Shown: positions 11,146 through 22,565, numbered from the stretch's first letter. The stretch is 64,000 bases of DNA from Basidiobolus meristosporus CBS 931.73 (GCA_002104905.1 MCFE01000326.1:1-64000), one strand, 5' to 3'. The notes: generated from the letters alone by a model not told the origin. Numbers and translations: made by a program.

Positions 11146-11743
11146 AAATTTGTGATGATAGAAGTATGTCAATTATGACAGATGTGCACATTTGTAGAGG
11201 TTAGTAAGCAGGAGGCCATAGTTTTTTTTGACTCAAGCTATATGTGGAATATCCAAGGTAGTAATGGGAAAGCAATTAAAGAGGGGTGATTCTACAGCAA
11301 AATATATCAATTGTGCAAGGGAAGGTAGAAAAAGGAAATACCATTTGGAGAGTTGATATGGTAGCTTTATATAGAACTAGCTGTAGGTCACAATACTGCC
11401 ATAATAATGCCATCAGAGGCTTGCAATGAGGTCATTAAAACACCAACAGGTTTTTGCCATATACCAGCAATTAGATGTTCTGGCTGGTTAAATCCACTCA
11501 AATAGTTGTAGAGCACACTAAGACTACAACAATGCCACCCCAGGCAAAATACTGCTCAAACACCATGATGCTTTTTGACTTTATTTGGTTGTAAAATTAG
11601 CCAAACAATATTGTGATCCTGTAACAAGGCTATGTAGATGGCCACTAATACCAAGCTGCTGGTATTATAATGATCTCCTGAGAGGATCTTAACAGCTAAT
11701 CTGGATTGGATCCTCCTTTAGTACCAAATTATTTTTCATATGG

Positions 11744-12054
11744 TACAAGGCCTGCTGTGCAAAGTTTCAAGCACTGTCAGACATTAAGGATTATGATATC
11801 TGGCTTGGTCGCCCATTTGCTGGAAGCAGGCATGACAATGCACTCTGGGTATAGAACCATCCAGGGTTCAGTAGGTGGCAAAATAAATGGCAGATGTAAC
11901 TTTTATAGGAGAGAATTGTCAGAGATCAGGATGCATCAAAACTTTTTGTGAGCCAAAGAAGTGTGTACTTGGCAGGAAGCACATGGTCTATAATGGGATG
12001 CTTAATCTTATCTGAGTGAGAGTAGATCACATATTTGGATATATGAAGATATTA
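11744..12054. other. Unassigned sequence between Plavaka A and the fold-back element
   Basis: This is flanking DNA of about 310 bp. I find no match elsewhere in the window and no convincing reading frame. Confidence 0.5.
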
Positions 12055-12066
12055 GACTTGTTCTGT

Positions 12067-13138
12067 TGTGGTGGTGTATAAGTCCAAGGGAGAGATACAT
12101 CCAACACTTCTCAAGTGTTTTGTGTGTGGGGTGTTCACTGGGTGCAATAACCTCTGGCAAAAGCTTGCTAGGAATACTGGGTCTTTTGTCTAATCCAATG
12201 TGAAGGGGGATAAAGCCACAAGCTTGTCAAGGGAAAACTATTGAGCTACAATCCCCAACTTAGTTGGCATCTTAACAAAAGTATGTGCTGGGTTCAGCGT
12301 CCTTTGAGATGACAATGTACTAAAGCTTCCAAAGTCAAAACAACTGTAAACTCCACCAGCAGGGACTTGATAAGAATGCAGCTTTGGTCAATAGTTACAA
12401 AGACAGAAAAGTATCTTTGCCTGTACAAGAACAAACTTGGGAAAGAATCAAATATAATAAAAGATACCTACTCTGAGTATTCCTCACAAGTAGTGCCTCC
12501 AAGGTCAGTTGGCTGTCAGCGCGGTTTCCTGGGAGTGTCCTGTGGTCTAGGGTTGGAAGTTCAGGTAGCAGCAGGTAGCAGTGATCACACTAATCAACAA
12601 GTTGGTATATTGATAAAAGGGATGATGATTTATTGTTGAGGGATAGCCTCCCTTATATACTTTTCTTCACTGGCTAAGTGATTACTAATCATGGTGTTCC
12701 AGAAGGTTCCGGAGTTCAATAGAAATCTTAATGACATCAGAATGACCTAAGAATGTTCTAAGTAGGTGCCGGAAGGTTCTAAGAGGCACAGCACATCCAA
12801 CCAATCAGGAATCAGTATTCTGAAACCTGTGTAACATGGGGATACCATATATGGTATGGAAATGGTAGGGATGGTGACACGGGTTGATCATGTTTCACGG
12901 GTACTGGCGCAGGTACTTGCCTAATATAGAAGCACTTGTAACTAGTAATCTTACATAAAGTGAGGGGTAACTTATGCAATAAGGTAAGCAGGTGTGATAG
13001 TCAACCAGCCTTATGGGATAGTACTGATTGGGTAAGACAAATGGGATAAAACTAAAATGAGTGTAGTAGGGATATAGGGAAGTAGAAAATAAGGGAATGA
13101 GCACATCTGTCAGTGGGTGTCACTGTCACCCCACTACA
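12067..13138 (-). repeat. Solo LTR-2 (gypsy-type, about 1072 bp)
   Basis: It begins TGTGGTGGTGTATAAG and ends CACCCCACTACA. The flanks are TCTGT (12062-12066) and CCTGT (13139-13143), a 5-bp target duplication with one change. It sits 12 bp inside the left tip of the fold-back element. The plus-orientation copies are at 21487 and 27549. It carries the array TTCcaGAAggTTC at 12697-12709. Confidence 0.9.
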
Positions 13139-13140
13139 CC

Positions 13141-13853
13141 TGTTGGATAGTGCCGCATTGAGCCATGAGTGCCAAATGATGCCATAGTGTGCCAGGGAGG
13201 CCAAATGAGCCTATACTTGGCCACAGAGTGTGAAACAGAGCTCAGCATCTTCATGCAAAGCTGCCCCTGTGTTTCACTCATTGTGTTGGAGAAAATCCAT
13301 TTTTTGACCTTTTTTTTAGGTCAATGTAGTGCAGGATGTGTAAGAGCACAGAAGAACTGAAGACATGCATCAGGTACGCAATACCCATGGCACTCTGAAT
13401 CTAGCTCTTGTGGCTTGTAGCATGTCACAAAAACGCATGGCACTATCTTGGTCCACTGGTACTATCTGGCACTATATTTAATTATTAGCCCTAAAGTAAG
13501 ATCTATACAAAGCAATTATAGTGCCAGATAGTACCAGTGGACCAAGATAGTGCCATGCATTTTTGTGACATGCTACAAGCCACAGGAGCTAGATTCAGAG
13601 TGCCATGGGTATTGCGTACCTGATGCATGTCTTCAGTTCTTCTGTGCTCTTTCATATCCTGCACAACATTGAACCACAAAAAACCATCAAAAAATGGATT
13701 TTCTGCTACATCATAGGTGAAACACAGGGGCAGCTTTGCATGAAGATGCTGAGCTCTGTTTCACACTCTGTGGCCAAGTATAGGCTCATTTGGCCTCCCT
13801 GGCACACTATGGCATCATTTGGCACTCATGGCTCAATGTTGCACTATCTAACA
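13141..13853. repeat. Near-perfect inverted repeat: 336/337-bp arms, 40-bp loop
   Basis: The left arm (13141-13476) and right arm (13517-13853) are reverse complements, with about 22 differences by eye, mostly clustered mid-arm. The loop is 13477-13516. GTGCCA/TGGCAC-type words recur in the arms, as in the small MITEs. Any transcript crossing this region would fold into a hairpin of more than 300 base pairs. Confidence 0.95.
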
Positions 13854-13862
13854 GAACAAGTC

Positions 13863-14379
13863 TGTTCAACATATTAGCTGGCTTATACATAGGAGAGTCC
13901 TACAGAGCTGAGAGCAGCTTAGTGAGCTAAATAGTCATAAAACTAATAAATTTAAAGAATATTTATATAGGAAGACATCCACTAAAAGATATGTACCTGG
14001 AGTATTATGAAGAGTAAATCAAGTAAGAGAGCCTCTCTTCTGAGCAATATAAGTAGGATTGAGCAAAAAAACCAGTGGCTTTATCCTACCACTGGGATCA
14101 TGGTAGAAATTATGGTCCCAGTTAGTGCTATTGTGTATCATATCAGACTAGCCCCATAACTGGCTGGCACTATGTAGTACAACCCTACAGATCAAGTCTA
14201 TTTCACACATTAAATACCTCACATACCTCATGCACCTTGGCTTGTGTAACTGCATGTGGAAGTACTTCTACACCTCAACAGTTTTATAAATATATTCAAG
14301 CAGATCTTATTGGCCAACACATGCAATTGTTCTGTATGGCAGGAAACTTGATGGTGTTCTGACAATATATATAACTCAA
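13863..14379. other. Unassigned sequence with a possible gypsy-1 LTR end
   Basis: No gene is seen in these 520 bp. Bases 14208-14278 resemble the last 70 bp of the gypsy-1 LTR (the ACACCTCACACACCTTG and TACCTCTACACC blocks), with many changes. The rest is unmatched. Confidence 0.35.
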
Positions 14380-14815
14380 ATAGAAAAAACTATTGCCTCC
14401 TGTTTACTAGCCTCTACATATTTGAGCACTGCTGCAATTGATTCACCATTATCACCCCAAACTTACAGCCTTTCAGTGCAATACATGCATATCTGATATT
14501 ACCTTGTATTGCTGGTGACATTTACAGCATGCAAGCATAGGCTTGGTTACCACCACTCTAGCCTGGAATATATCTTGACTATCTACAAGATACACTTTGA
14601 CACTTTTAAAATGTATTCCTTCTTCCTGCTAGATTGCAGTTCCCATAGAGGTGTCCTCTGGTTCTTGTCTGTGTGAAATCTTTACTAAAAGGTGTAAGAT
14701 TTGGGTATTACCCCGGAGAAACCCAGCATACTTTGGTAAAGTTGCCCTGATAAAATCAATTGCTTATTGCATTCAACCTTACATTGCACAACTAAACTAA
14801 CTACTGACATATTCA
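14380..14815 (-). pseudogene. Plavaka transposase C-terminal tail fragment
   Basis: The reverse complement matches the 3' part of the Plavaka transposase region (20920-21340 in copy B), including the segments around GCCTCCTGCTTACTAACCTC and TGCTACCAGCAATACC. It is a stray, opposite-strand piece just outside the left end of copy B, and too short and decayed to function. Confidence 0.7.
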
Positions 14816-14865
14816 GGCTACTGCTGAAATAATAGAGATATATTGGAAGTGAAATAGAAAATTAG

Positions 14866-14883
14866 CCCTATGAAAAATTATTG
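14866..14883 (+). repeat. Plavaka B left terminal inverted repeat
   Basis: CCCTATGAAAAATTATTG pairs with the right end at 22918-22935 with about two mismatches. Copy D/E begins with the related CCCTTTGAGAAATAATTG at 51921. The termini do not read CACTA. Confidence 0.85.
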
Positions 14884-16045
14884 AGGTAATCCCATCAAAA
14901 GGCCATCACAAAGATAATGTCCCGTGAGTGAGAGGTACCAATCTCATCAGGACACCGTCCAGAGACCGTTGAAAAATAATTGCACCCCAGTTTTCACAAA
15001 AAACTTTGTCAAAATTTTTCATCACAACAATGTATAAGTGGCTTTTGATTGGTTCCCTGCCAATTTGCTCACTTTCTGATCCCTGACACTCTATTGCCTC
15101 CTATGTTTGTGTGAATTGATTGGCTATTGCCTCTTTTTCACACTCCTTACTTCCTGACTCAACCATTTCTCTTACTTTTCATGCTTACAAATTGATTTAT
15201 TTCCGTTGAGACTTCAGTTGTACCTCAATTGCCAATTGTATTGACCTATATGAGTCTCTATACCCTACACTAACATTAAGCCCAACCCCACACTCAACAA
15301 GTAACTCCATTAAAATCCACCACTCAATAAGTATCTCTGCTGTCATGCTCTGGTTCCACAACTTTGGGGGAACCCAACGGCTTTATGCCACTGTTCATGC
15401 ACCGGTTCCCACACATCCTGGTCTTCAGCTGGCACTGCAAGGTTTAGCTCCTCATCTGCCAGTCTTTGCAATAAATCCTTGCAATATTCCAGTGCATTTT
15501 CTTGTGCACTGCTCTTGAAGAAGTGCTGCAACCTCTTGGTGTGCCCATTAATGTTCCAAAACTCCATTGAAGGCATTGTGATAGTCTTTCAAGCTCTTGA
15601 GGTTGTAGCCTTGTCTGTCAGTGGGATCTCCACTCAGTTAACAATGGAGGCTGTGGTAGACAAATTGCCTGTTTCAGCAAACTCATCTACCTTGCTGGAG
15701 TGTAGCTCAACTGGCTGCGCTTCCCACTCTTGTGAAAGCAGCTGTTTTCTTGTTGGTAATTCTTCTTGGCTATGATGGGATTCAGTCTGTTCCTGGCTTG
15801 CAGCATTTGTTGGCAAGAACTGCAGTTTTTTTTGCATGCCTCCCTGTCTCAGGCTTGGGTAGACATTTTTCCCTTTGCCTTTTCCTTGATCACTGCCAGG
15901 TCTTTCACTGCTACTTTGTCTGAGTGCTTCCTGTAAAGAACTATTTTTTCTCCTGGATAAGTTCTGCTCTGATGCATCTGTTTTGGCCTGCTTGTCCCTT
16001 GCTGGTACTCTTCTAGCAACCTGATGTTTCTTTTCAGCTTGTTTT

Positions 16046-16393
16046 TGTTGTAAGAGTCTTGGAGATATTGGAAGTATTGGGAGAACAAGTAGATTATGAG
16101 GATTTCACTTAATGATTTATTCAATGTAAAAGTAGTATTTATACTTTTACCTGGTCTTGGCATTACAAACACGTAGAATAGGTTAAGGAAGGTCCCAAAA
16201 ACATGTGTGCAAAGTGTGGGGCTGTTTGGACAACTTTGAGAATTTTCATGTTCTGGGTACCTGGTATTTTGGTGAAAATTTTCTAAGTAAATCCCAACAA
16301 GGCATTTGGTCAGTATTATCTAGGATTTAAGGGTAATGATCTAAGTGACTAAGTTAGGTGAATATTTAGGTGGAATTACAAATTTTTACAACA
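16046..16393 (-). repeat. Solo copia-1 LTR with 5-bp target duplication
   Basis: The 348-bp LTR starts TGTTGTAAGAG and ends TTTTTACAACA, with GTTTT on both sides (16041-16045 and 16394-16398). It lies in the repeat region of the Plavaka accessory gene. Confidence 0.95.
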
Positions 16394-16831
16394 GTTTTGA
16401 GCTCTCAACTGTAGTTGTGGCAGGCTCCTGTAAAAGCAGCTGGTTTTTATCACTGCCAGGTCCTTCACTGCTACTTTGACTGGGTGCTTCTTGAGTGGTA
16501 CTACACTTTTTCCTTGATAAATGTTGTGCTGGTGTATCCATGTCTGCCTGCTTGTCCTTAATTAGCACTCTTCCAGCTGCCAGACATCTCTTTGATGCTT
16601 GTCTGGAGCTTTTGGCCCTGCTTGTAACAGGCTCTTGAGGAAGCCGCTGGTTTTTAGCCGTGGCACCCTTGTTCTTCCGCCTTTGATAGTTTCTGCCACT
16701 CTTAAGATACTTTCTTAGCATACCAATGCTGGCCCAAATTCTGTTTGCCCGTTTGAGTCCAGGATAATGCTCATGGAACAAGGCAAGTGTATTCTGCTTG
16801 GCCTTGAGCTCCTGATGGTCCCATGGTACGC

Positions 16832-17626
16832 TGTGGTGGTATAGAGGTACTCCTGGGAGAAGCTACACAACTCAAGGTGTCTGATGGGTGCAATAACCTC
16901 TGGGTCTAAACTGCTGGTGTCTTTGTCAATATGTCACTATGGTAAAAGCTCCTATTTCTCTAGCTTCCTAGGTGCTCCAAGTGTCTCCAAAGGCCTCTGT
17001 GTGTCTTGTGCACTACCCTGAAAAGCTCCTTGATGGCAGGTTTGAGATGTACTGTCAAAGGCAGGTGCAGTGATGAACTGCTAATCAATAAGGTAGAAGT
17101 GTTACTGATAGAAGGGATGATTTATTGATGAGGGATTGCTTTCCCTTAAATACTATTCCTGATTGCCAAGTGATTACTAATGACAAGGTTCTAGAAGATT
17201 CTAGGTATCAGTGGAATTCTTGATGACATCACTATGAGCTAAAAATATGCCAAGAATGTCCTGGAAGGTTCTAAAAGGCACAGCACATTCAACCAATCAG
17301 GAATCAGTAGTCTGAAACCTGTGCAACATAGAAATACCATATATGGTAATGAAATGGTAGGGATGGTAACACAGACTTAGGTCATGTGTCATGGGTACTG
17401 ACGTGGGTACTTGCCTTATGTAGATACATATACTGATCCCAAAGCTGAATAACATCTGGGATAACTAATGCTAATAACTAATCAGGGTAAACATCATATG
17501 GGGATAATACTGATAATATGGGCAAAAGAAGAATGGGATAATACTGATAAGATAAAATATGGATAAGTATATCATAATGACTATATGAGTAAACTTGTCT
17601 GTGGGAGGTATGTTTACCTTACCACA
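16832..17626 (-). repeat. Solo gypsy-1 LTR (795 bp)
   Basis: It begins TGTGGTGGTATAGAGG and ends TTACCTTACCACA, matching the 5' LTR at 48825-49628 in reverse. In copies C and D/E the accessory gene reads straight through this point (GGTAYACCAGCC). Here ACGC precedes the LTR and ACAC follows it, so a 4-bp duplication with one change is likely. The array TTCtaGAAgaTTC is at 17189-17201. Confidence 0.9.
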
Positions 17627-18408
17627 ACACCAGCCTTGAGGTGATGGTGTGCTGGACTTCTGACGGCCTCTTGTATATTAGCCCACTCTTAATTATTGCA
17701 CTCAACAGCTTCATGGATTTTCAATGTTGTTTGATTTTTAGGCTTTGGTATAAACACCACATTGTCTCCCTCCCATGATGTGATAGGTTTTTCTGTGGGC
17801 TTTATCTTTGGGCACTGTTGTTGTGCTTCAAAGACTGTACGGTGTTCCTCTGCTGATACACCAGGAAATGGCTCAATGCTTGGCTGTGACATTGAGCTAC
17901 TTGAGTTCCGTCTTTGCAGCAAAGATACTGCTTTCTCTACCTGGGATATTGATTGCTCTACACGTATTATCTGCTCATCCTGTTTCTTGACTACTTCCTG
18001 ATTTCTCTGGGCCATTGCATCTATCCTATCAGCCACTGCACCTAATTGCTTCATCAATGCTTTGGTATGAGCTGACAACATACTTGCTAATATGGGTGGT
18101 GGTGATGTTATCATGGCCACTTGCTGATCTTCAACAGCAGGAACTGCATTTGCTACATTCTCATCTGCCTGAGCATAATGGTCAGCTTGTGGCTTTGCAG
18201 CAGCTCTCAATTGCCTACTTGACTGAGAGCCTGAGGAGCCCGCATTATTACCTTCAATGGGCACACTGTCCACAGCACCTTTTTTGGATATAGCCCTGCT
18301 TGTTGCACTGAATGTCAAAGCAAGCTATTGTCCAACTGCTCTTCTGTTGCCATCAGCGGTGCGGTTGGGTTGAGAACCAGACAACTTTGCTTGATTTTTT
18401 GGCAACAT

Positions 18409-18692
18409 ATATATGGAAGTGAGTCAAACCAAAGGGGAAATAGTTTGACATATACATGTGTATGTGGTGCCACAACTTTATTTATAATGCTTACTAGGGA
18501 AATAGTGTTACATATACGTGTTTATGTGGTGCCATAACTTTATTTGTAATGCTTACTATGGTGGGTCATCATTGAATCTTACATTCATGTAGGTGCAATG
18601 TCTCAAATACAAGATTGTCTTAAGTTCACATGAGTATTGACCAAAAAATGACATAATAGCTTTACGTTGTTGAAGGTCAAACTGTTTGCCCC
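18409..18692. promoter_or_regulatory. Divergent promoter region between the accessory gene and the transposase
   Basis: These 284 bp separate the two divergent ATGs. Copies C (42569-42788) and E (59152 to about 59365) have a matching spacer of about 220 bp with the same conserved blocks (GTGGTGCCACAACTTTAT, GGTCATCATTGAATCTTA). Sharing one spacer implies joint control of both genes. No TATA box can be assigned with confidence. Confidence 0.6.
18435..18558. repeat. Tandem duplication of 62 bp in the divergent promoter
   Basis: The units are 18435-18496 and 18497-18558, each beginning GGGAAATAGT and ending AATGCTTACTA. Copies C and E have only one unit, so the duplication is specific to copy B and accounts for its longer spacer. 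Confidence 0.9.
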
Positions 18693-21340
18693 ATGGACAA
18701 GACTACTGTGGCTCAACACCATAAGAGAAGAGAAAAAAGACCATGTGGCCATTGTGGCAAGCCTCTCAGCCATGAAGCATGCAGACAGCATAGGAAGTAT
18801 TACAAGGGTCATGGCCAGAGTTTTGCCACCCAAGTCATATTTGACCATTCATTGGTCACTACTGTGCCAACATTATCTTGCTGGCCAGTTGATACTTCTA
18901 TATTGGCACCTGGCCATCTTTGTCACATTGGGCAAACTGAGTCAGGTGAGCTTGTTACACCTTTAGGCTCACCTCAGCCTTCTGAGTATGGCACACAGAG
19001 TGATAGCTCTGACAAAGAAGGTTCACTGATGGATTTTGAGCCTATCTCCCCTAACAACAGTACCACATATGAGCCTGGTCAAATTGCTATATGCAATGAG
19101 TCATCACCTGTTAAAACAAATGCCAAGGCTACTTTATGGAGCCAAGTGAGCCCAGCAATCCATCTACTGGTGAATGATGTAATGTTGTGGCTAGAGAAGT
19201 GGCATGTTTCCACTAATATCAGGGCTTTGAGGATTTATTACTACTTCTTGCCAAAATCATACCAGGATGCAACTTACCATGCACATAGTACAAGTGGGCA
19301 ACCACCATGCGGCTGGCAACATATGATCCAGAGACTGTACTGATTTCAGCATGTGTTAACAGTTGCATGGCATTCACATCCAAAAATGCTAACATTGCAA
19401 CATGTCCAAATTGTCAGGAATCCACCACTGTTGAGGGAAAACATCATCCACACTCTGGATATATTCCAGTCATACACTGTCTGAGGAAGCTGATGCAGTC
19501 CAACAAATATTCCAAAGCTATACAGTACCGCACTCAGTTTCAGTCAAGCGCAAACATATCCTATATATTTGATGGCAAACATTACAAACAGCTAAGAAGC
19601 AAGGGCTACTTTGAAGGTATGTATGACCATGCCTTTGCTTTAGCACTTGATGGATTCTCATTAAGCAAGTACTCTACCAGCAAATCCTGCTGGCCACTGA
19701 TTCTCATCAATCTGAATCTGCCACCCATCTTATGGTATCAGAGCAATAATCTGATGGTAGTCTCACTGGTATCTAGGACTTAATCACCCTCCAACCTAGA
19801 AAGCTACCTGTATCCATTGCTGAATGAATCTTGTATGCTTTCTAGTGGGATAACAGTAAATGGCTGTCATGTAAAGGTGCATATTATCATCTGTATTAGA
19901 AATACCCCAGCATCAGCAAGATAGCAGGTTTTCCGGGCACAATGGATGGTATTGCTGTTGAATGTGTGAGATCCAGGGGACCTACTCCATAACTCACACA
20001 CATTATTATTACCCAAACACCAGCACTAAGAACATCATCTTTTCACAGAGAGAACATACAGAGGTAAGCATGCAATTGCAGCAAAGTTGGCAAGCTATAA
20101 GCCATTGGTCCAAATATAGAATCAATTAGAAACCAGTGATACTTAAAATAGCGGGTATCTGTTGGGGCAAAAGCTTTCCACTGGGAGCAATGCATTTGCT
20201 TTTCAGCAATATCCCTGTACTGATGACCAAGTTGTACATGGGGCATTTCAAGCTAAATGAGCCCTTCAAGACACTGGAGATATTTAAAAAAATTGGCAAG
20301 ATATTGCAGAGTATCTGCTACCTTAAGTACTTCTCATGGGCTCCAATTAATATGCATACGCATATGAAACAATACAAATGCAAAGACTGGATGAACTGGA
20401 TATGTATTTATTCAAGTGGTGTTCTGAAGCCATTCTTACCAAGAGTACATTGGAAGCATTGGGAGTCATATGTGGACATTGTAGGAATATATATTCAGAA
20501 GTGGATCACCAATGCCAACTTGACGCATCTACAGCTATTGTGTGAGGAGTTTGTGACAGGATTTGAGCCGCTATACTACAAACATAAAGCTGAACACATA
20601 GATCTCTGCCGCTACTGTATCCATTCTCCACTCCATCTTGTATGGTATGTGGAGAATATTGGGCCTTGCTTCACCTTTTGGGAGTTCCCTATGGAGCGGA
20701 TGTGTGGGGAGATAGGAAGACAAGTCAAGTCACAGGTACTACAATATGCCAATCTCATCAAGAATATTACCTTCAAGTCCGTCATGGATGTGATGAGTTG
20801 GCACATGGAGGACAGCCAGAATGAGTTGGAAGATACTAAGGACAAATGTGCACATGGAGACACCTATGCCTATGGCATTAAGAAGCTACACAGCCCCAAT
20901 GTGTGGGTCATCAGTTAAGTAATGCAAAGTTGGGTTGGGTGCAACAAGCAACTAATTTTTATCAGGAAAACTCCACCAAGATATGCCGGATTTCTTGTGG
21001 TCACAAGCCAACTTCTATACCATTCAATGCAGAATTCACACAAACAAATGCTAGAGCACACCTATAAGGGAGACTGGAATCCAGCAAGGAGAAGGAATAT
21101 ATTGGCTAAATATCAAGAAGTTCTTTGCCAATATTCAGGAGGTATTTATGGCAGAAGTGGCAACAACCAAGCATATGTTTGCAAGATGTGTATGCTACCA
21201 GCAATACCAGGAATGTGGCAACTTTGCAAGTATCACACTAAAAAGCCATAAAGTTGAGGTGATAGAAGTATGTCCATTGTGGCAGGTGTGCACGTTTGTA
21301 GAGGTTAGTAAGCAGGAGGCCATAGTTTTTTTGATTTGAG
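18693..21340 (+). pseudogene. Tnp2/Plavaka transposase, copy B, broken
   Basis: The start is the ATG at 18693, facing the accessory gene. The N-terminus has a zinc-finger-like CGHCGKPLSHEACRQH (about 18747-18795), then an acidic Ser-rich segment. An 8-9 nt deletion near 19220 shifts the frame compared with copy C. Next come CVNSCMAFTS...CPNCQE (about 19354-19422), typical of the family, and LALDGFSLSKY...SCWPLILINLNLPP (about 19638-19720). The KIAGF..H.GQYC zinc block is damaged, and the C-terminal ENIGPCFTFWEFPMERMCGE segment lies near 20650-20710. TAA at 20916 is followed by 109 open codons in the same frame (20922-21251). A catalytic triad could not be assigned. Confidence 0.85.
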
Positions 21341-21486
21341 CTATATGCGGAATACCCAAGGTAGTAGTGGGTAAGCAAATAAAGAAAGGTGATTCTACAG
21401 TGCAATATACAAATTGCACAAGGGGAGGTAGAAAAAGGAAATACCATTTGGTAAATTGGTACAGTAGCATTATACAGAACCAGCAG

Positions 21487-22565
21487 TGTAGTGGGGTCAC
21501 AGTGACACCCACAGGCAGATGTGTTCATTCCCATACGCTCACTTCCCTAAAAAGGATTACCCCCCCTATATTAGTATCATCCCAAATTTGCAATTTTCCT
21601 ATTTTGTCTATGTGATTATTACTATGCAACCTGACAAACTATTTGTCACTATTTACCCATTGCACAAGCTATTCTTATTCCTTGCCAAGATGCCAAGATA
21701 AGATAGTTACCATATAAGGCAAGTACCCCAACATTGCCCATGTCATGTGACCGTCTTGGTTTCATAACCCTCCCATCCTACTACCATAAGAGGCAACCAT
21801 ATGACACAGAGGTTTCATATTACCACTACCTGATTGGCTTGGTGCTACTATGTCTCATGGAACAATCCGCCAAGAATTTGCGCTATTTTTAGTACACAAT
21901 GACATGATTGGCTGTCTACTACCTTCTGGAAACTTCCAGAAAGTATTTTCTAGCAAGAGTTTGAGCAGCAAAAAAGTATATAAGGGAGGCTATCGCTTAA
22001 AATAAATCATCCCCTCTTCCAATATTCTGACTTATTGATTGGTGAGATCACCGCTGCCTATTACCACTATTTTCTGACTCAGACCCAACAATACTCCCAG
22101 GAAACCACGCTGACAGCCAACTGACCTTGGAGGCACTACTTGTGAGGAATACTCAGAGTAGGTATATTTTATTATATTTGATTGTTTTCCCAAGTTTGTT
22201 CTTGTACAAGCAAAGATACTTTTCAGTCTTTGTAACTATTGGTTAAAGCTGCATTCTTATCAAGTCCCTGTTGGTGGAGTTTACAGGTGTTTTGACTTTG
22301 GAAGCTTTAGTACATTGTCATCTCAAAGGACGTTGAAGCCATTATAAACTTTTGTTAAGACGCCAACTAAGTTGGGGATTGTAGTTCAATAGTTTTCCCT
22401 TGACAAGCTTGAGGCTTTATCCCCCTTCACATTAGATTAGACAAAAGACCCAGTATTCCTAGCAAGCTTTTGCCAGAGGTTATTGCACCCAGTGAACACC
22501 CAACACACATTCACACTTGAGAAGTGTTGGCCATATTTTGCCCTTTGGACTTATACACCACCACA
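21487..22565 (+). repeat. Solo LTR-2 (about 1079 bp)
   Basis: It starts TGTAGTGGGGTCAC and ends TATACACCACCACA. It interrupts the region downstream of the copy B transposase; copies A and C are uninterrupted there. No clean target duplication is visible (AGCAG against GTGGC). It contains TTCtgGAAacTTCcaGAA at 21924-21941 and a TATA-like GTATATAAGGGAGG near 21976. Confidence 0.85.

Larger units (their letters stand above)
8375..11743 (+). mobile_element. Plavaka/CACTA-like DNA transposon copy A, 5'-truncated
   Basis: It starts inside the transposase N-terminal region (matching about 18830 in copy B) and runs to a right terminal repeat ending ATTTTTCATATGG at 11743. The accessory gene and left end are absent. 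A solo copia-1 LTR interrupts it at 8708-9057. The left border is the broken gypsy-1 LTR, so the truncation probably arose by recombination. Confidence 0.85.
12055..13862. mobile_element. Fold-back (long inverted repeat) element with a nested LTR
   Basis: The termini are GACTTGTTCTGT at 12055 and its complement ACAGAACAAGTC ending at 13862. These match the termini of the two 209-bp MITEs in this window. After removing the nested solo LTR (12067-13138) the element is about 730 bp, almost all of it two arms of a hairpin. The left flank is TA; the right flank is TG, possibly a decayed TA. No gene is inside, so it needs a transposase from elsewhere. Confidence 0.8.
15197..18408 (-). pseudogene. 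Plavaka-associated divergent gene (unknown protein, about 690 codons), copy B
   Basis: I do not recognise this family. Comparing copies sets the start at the ATG at 18408, giving MLPKNQAKLSGSQPN (copy C has MPPKNKAELSGSQPD); a CAG-to-TAG change stops it a few codons later. The end is the TAA at 15197, after the QLAIEVQLKSQRK segment. Removing two solo LTRs leaves about 2070 nt. Parts in order: a Ser/Gln/Ala-rich N-terminus; a likely coiled coil (AVADRIDAMAQRNQEVVKKQ, near 17990); a segment with PWDHQELK, YPGLKRANRIWASIG and LRKYLKSGRNYQRRK (16680-16830); internal repeats of about 76 residues (RxxDKQA, RKxSxxQEA, QSSSExPGSDK); and a C-terminus with EQWHKAVGF. It is transcribed away from the transposase. 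A TnpA-like DNA-binding partner is one possibility, but that is inference. Confidence 0.7.

Noticed and set aside
13141-13853. Inverted repeat as an assembly artefact or a CRISPR/tRNA structure
   Set aside because: The arms differ at about 22 sites, so they are not a duplicated read. The ends match an independent MITE family, and there is no repeat-spacer pattern or cloverleaf.
15479-15775. Plus-strand frames in the accessory gene region (15479-15775, 17762-18293)
   Set aside because: They lie opposite the conserved minus-strand gene. Similarity between copies follows the minus-strand frame, with matching start and stop.
18318-18318. Start of the accessory gene at 18318
   Set aside because: The codon there is TTG. 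Copies C and D/E show an ATG start about 90 bases upstream with conserved sequence between; copy B has a stop in that part.
18940-18960. GTGAGC-type splice donors in the transposase (CAGGTGAGC)
   Set aside because: The frame reads through this point in copies A, B and C with conserved protein sequence, so an intron is not needed.
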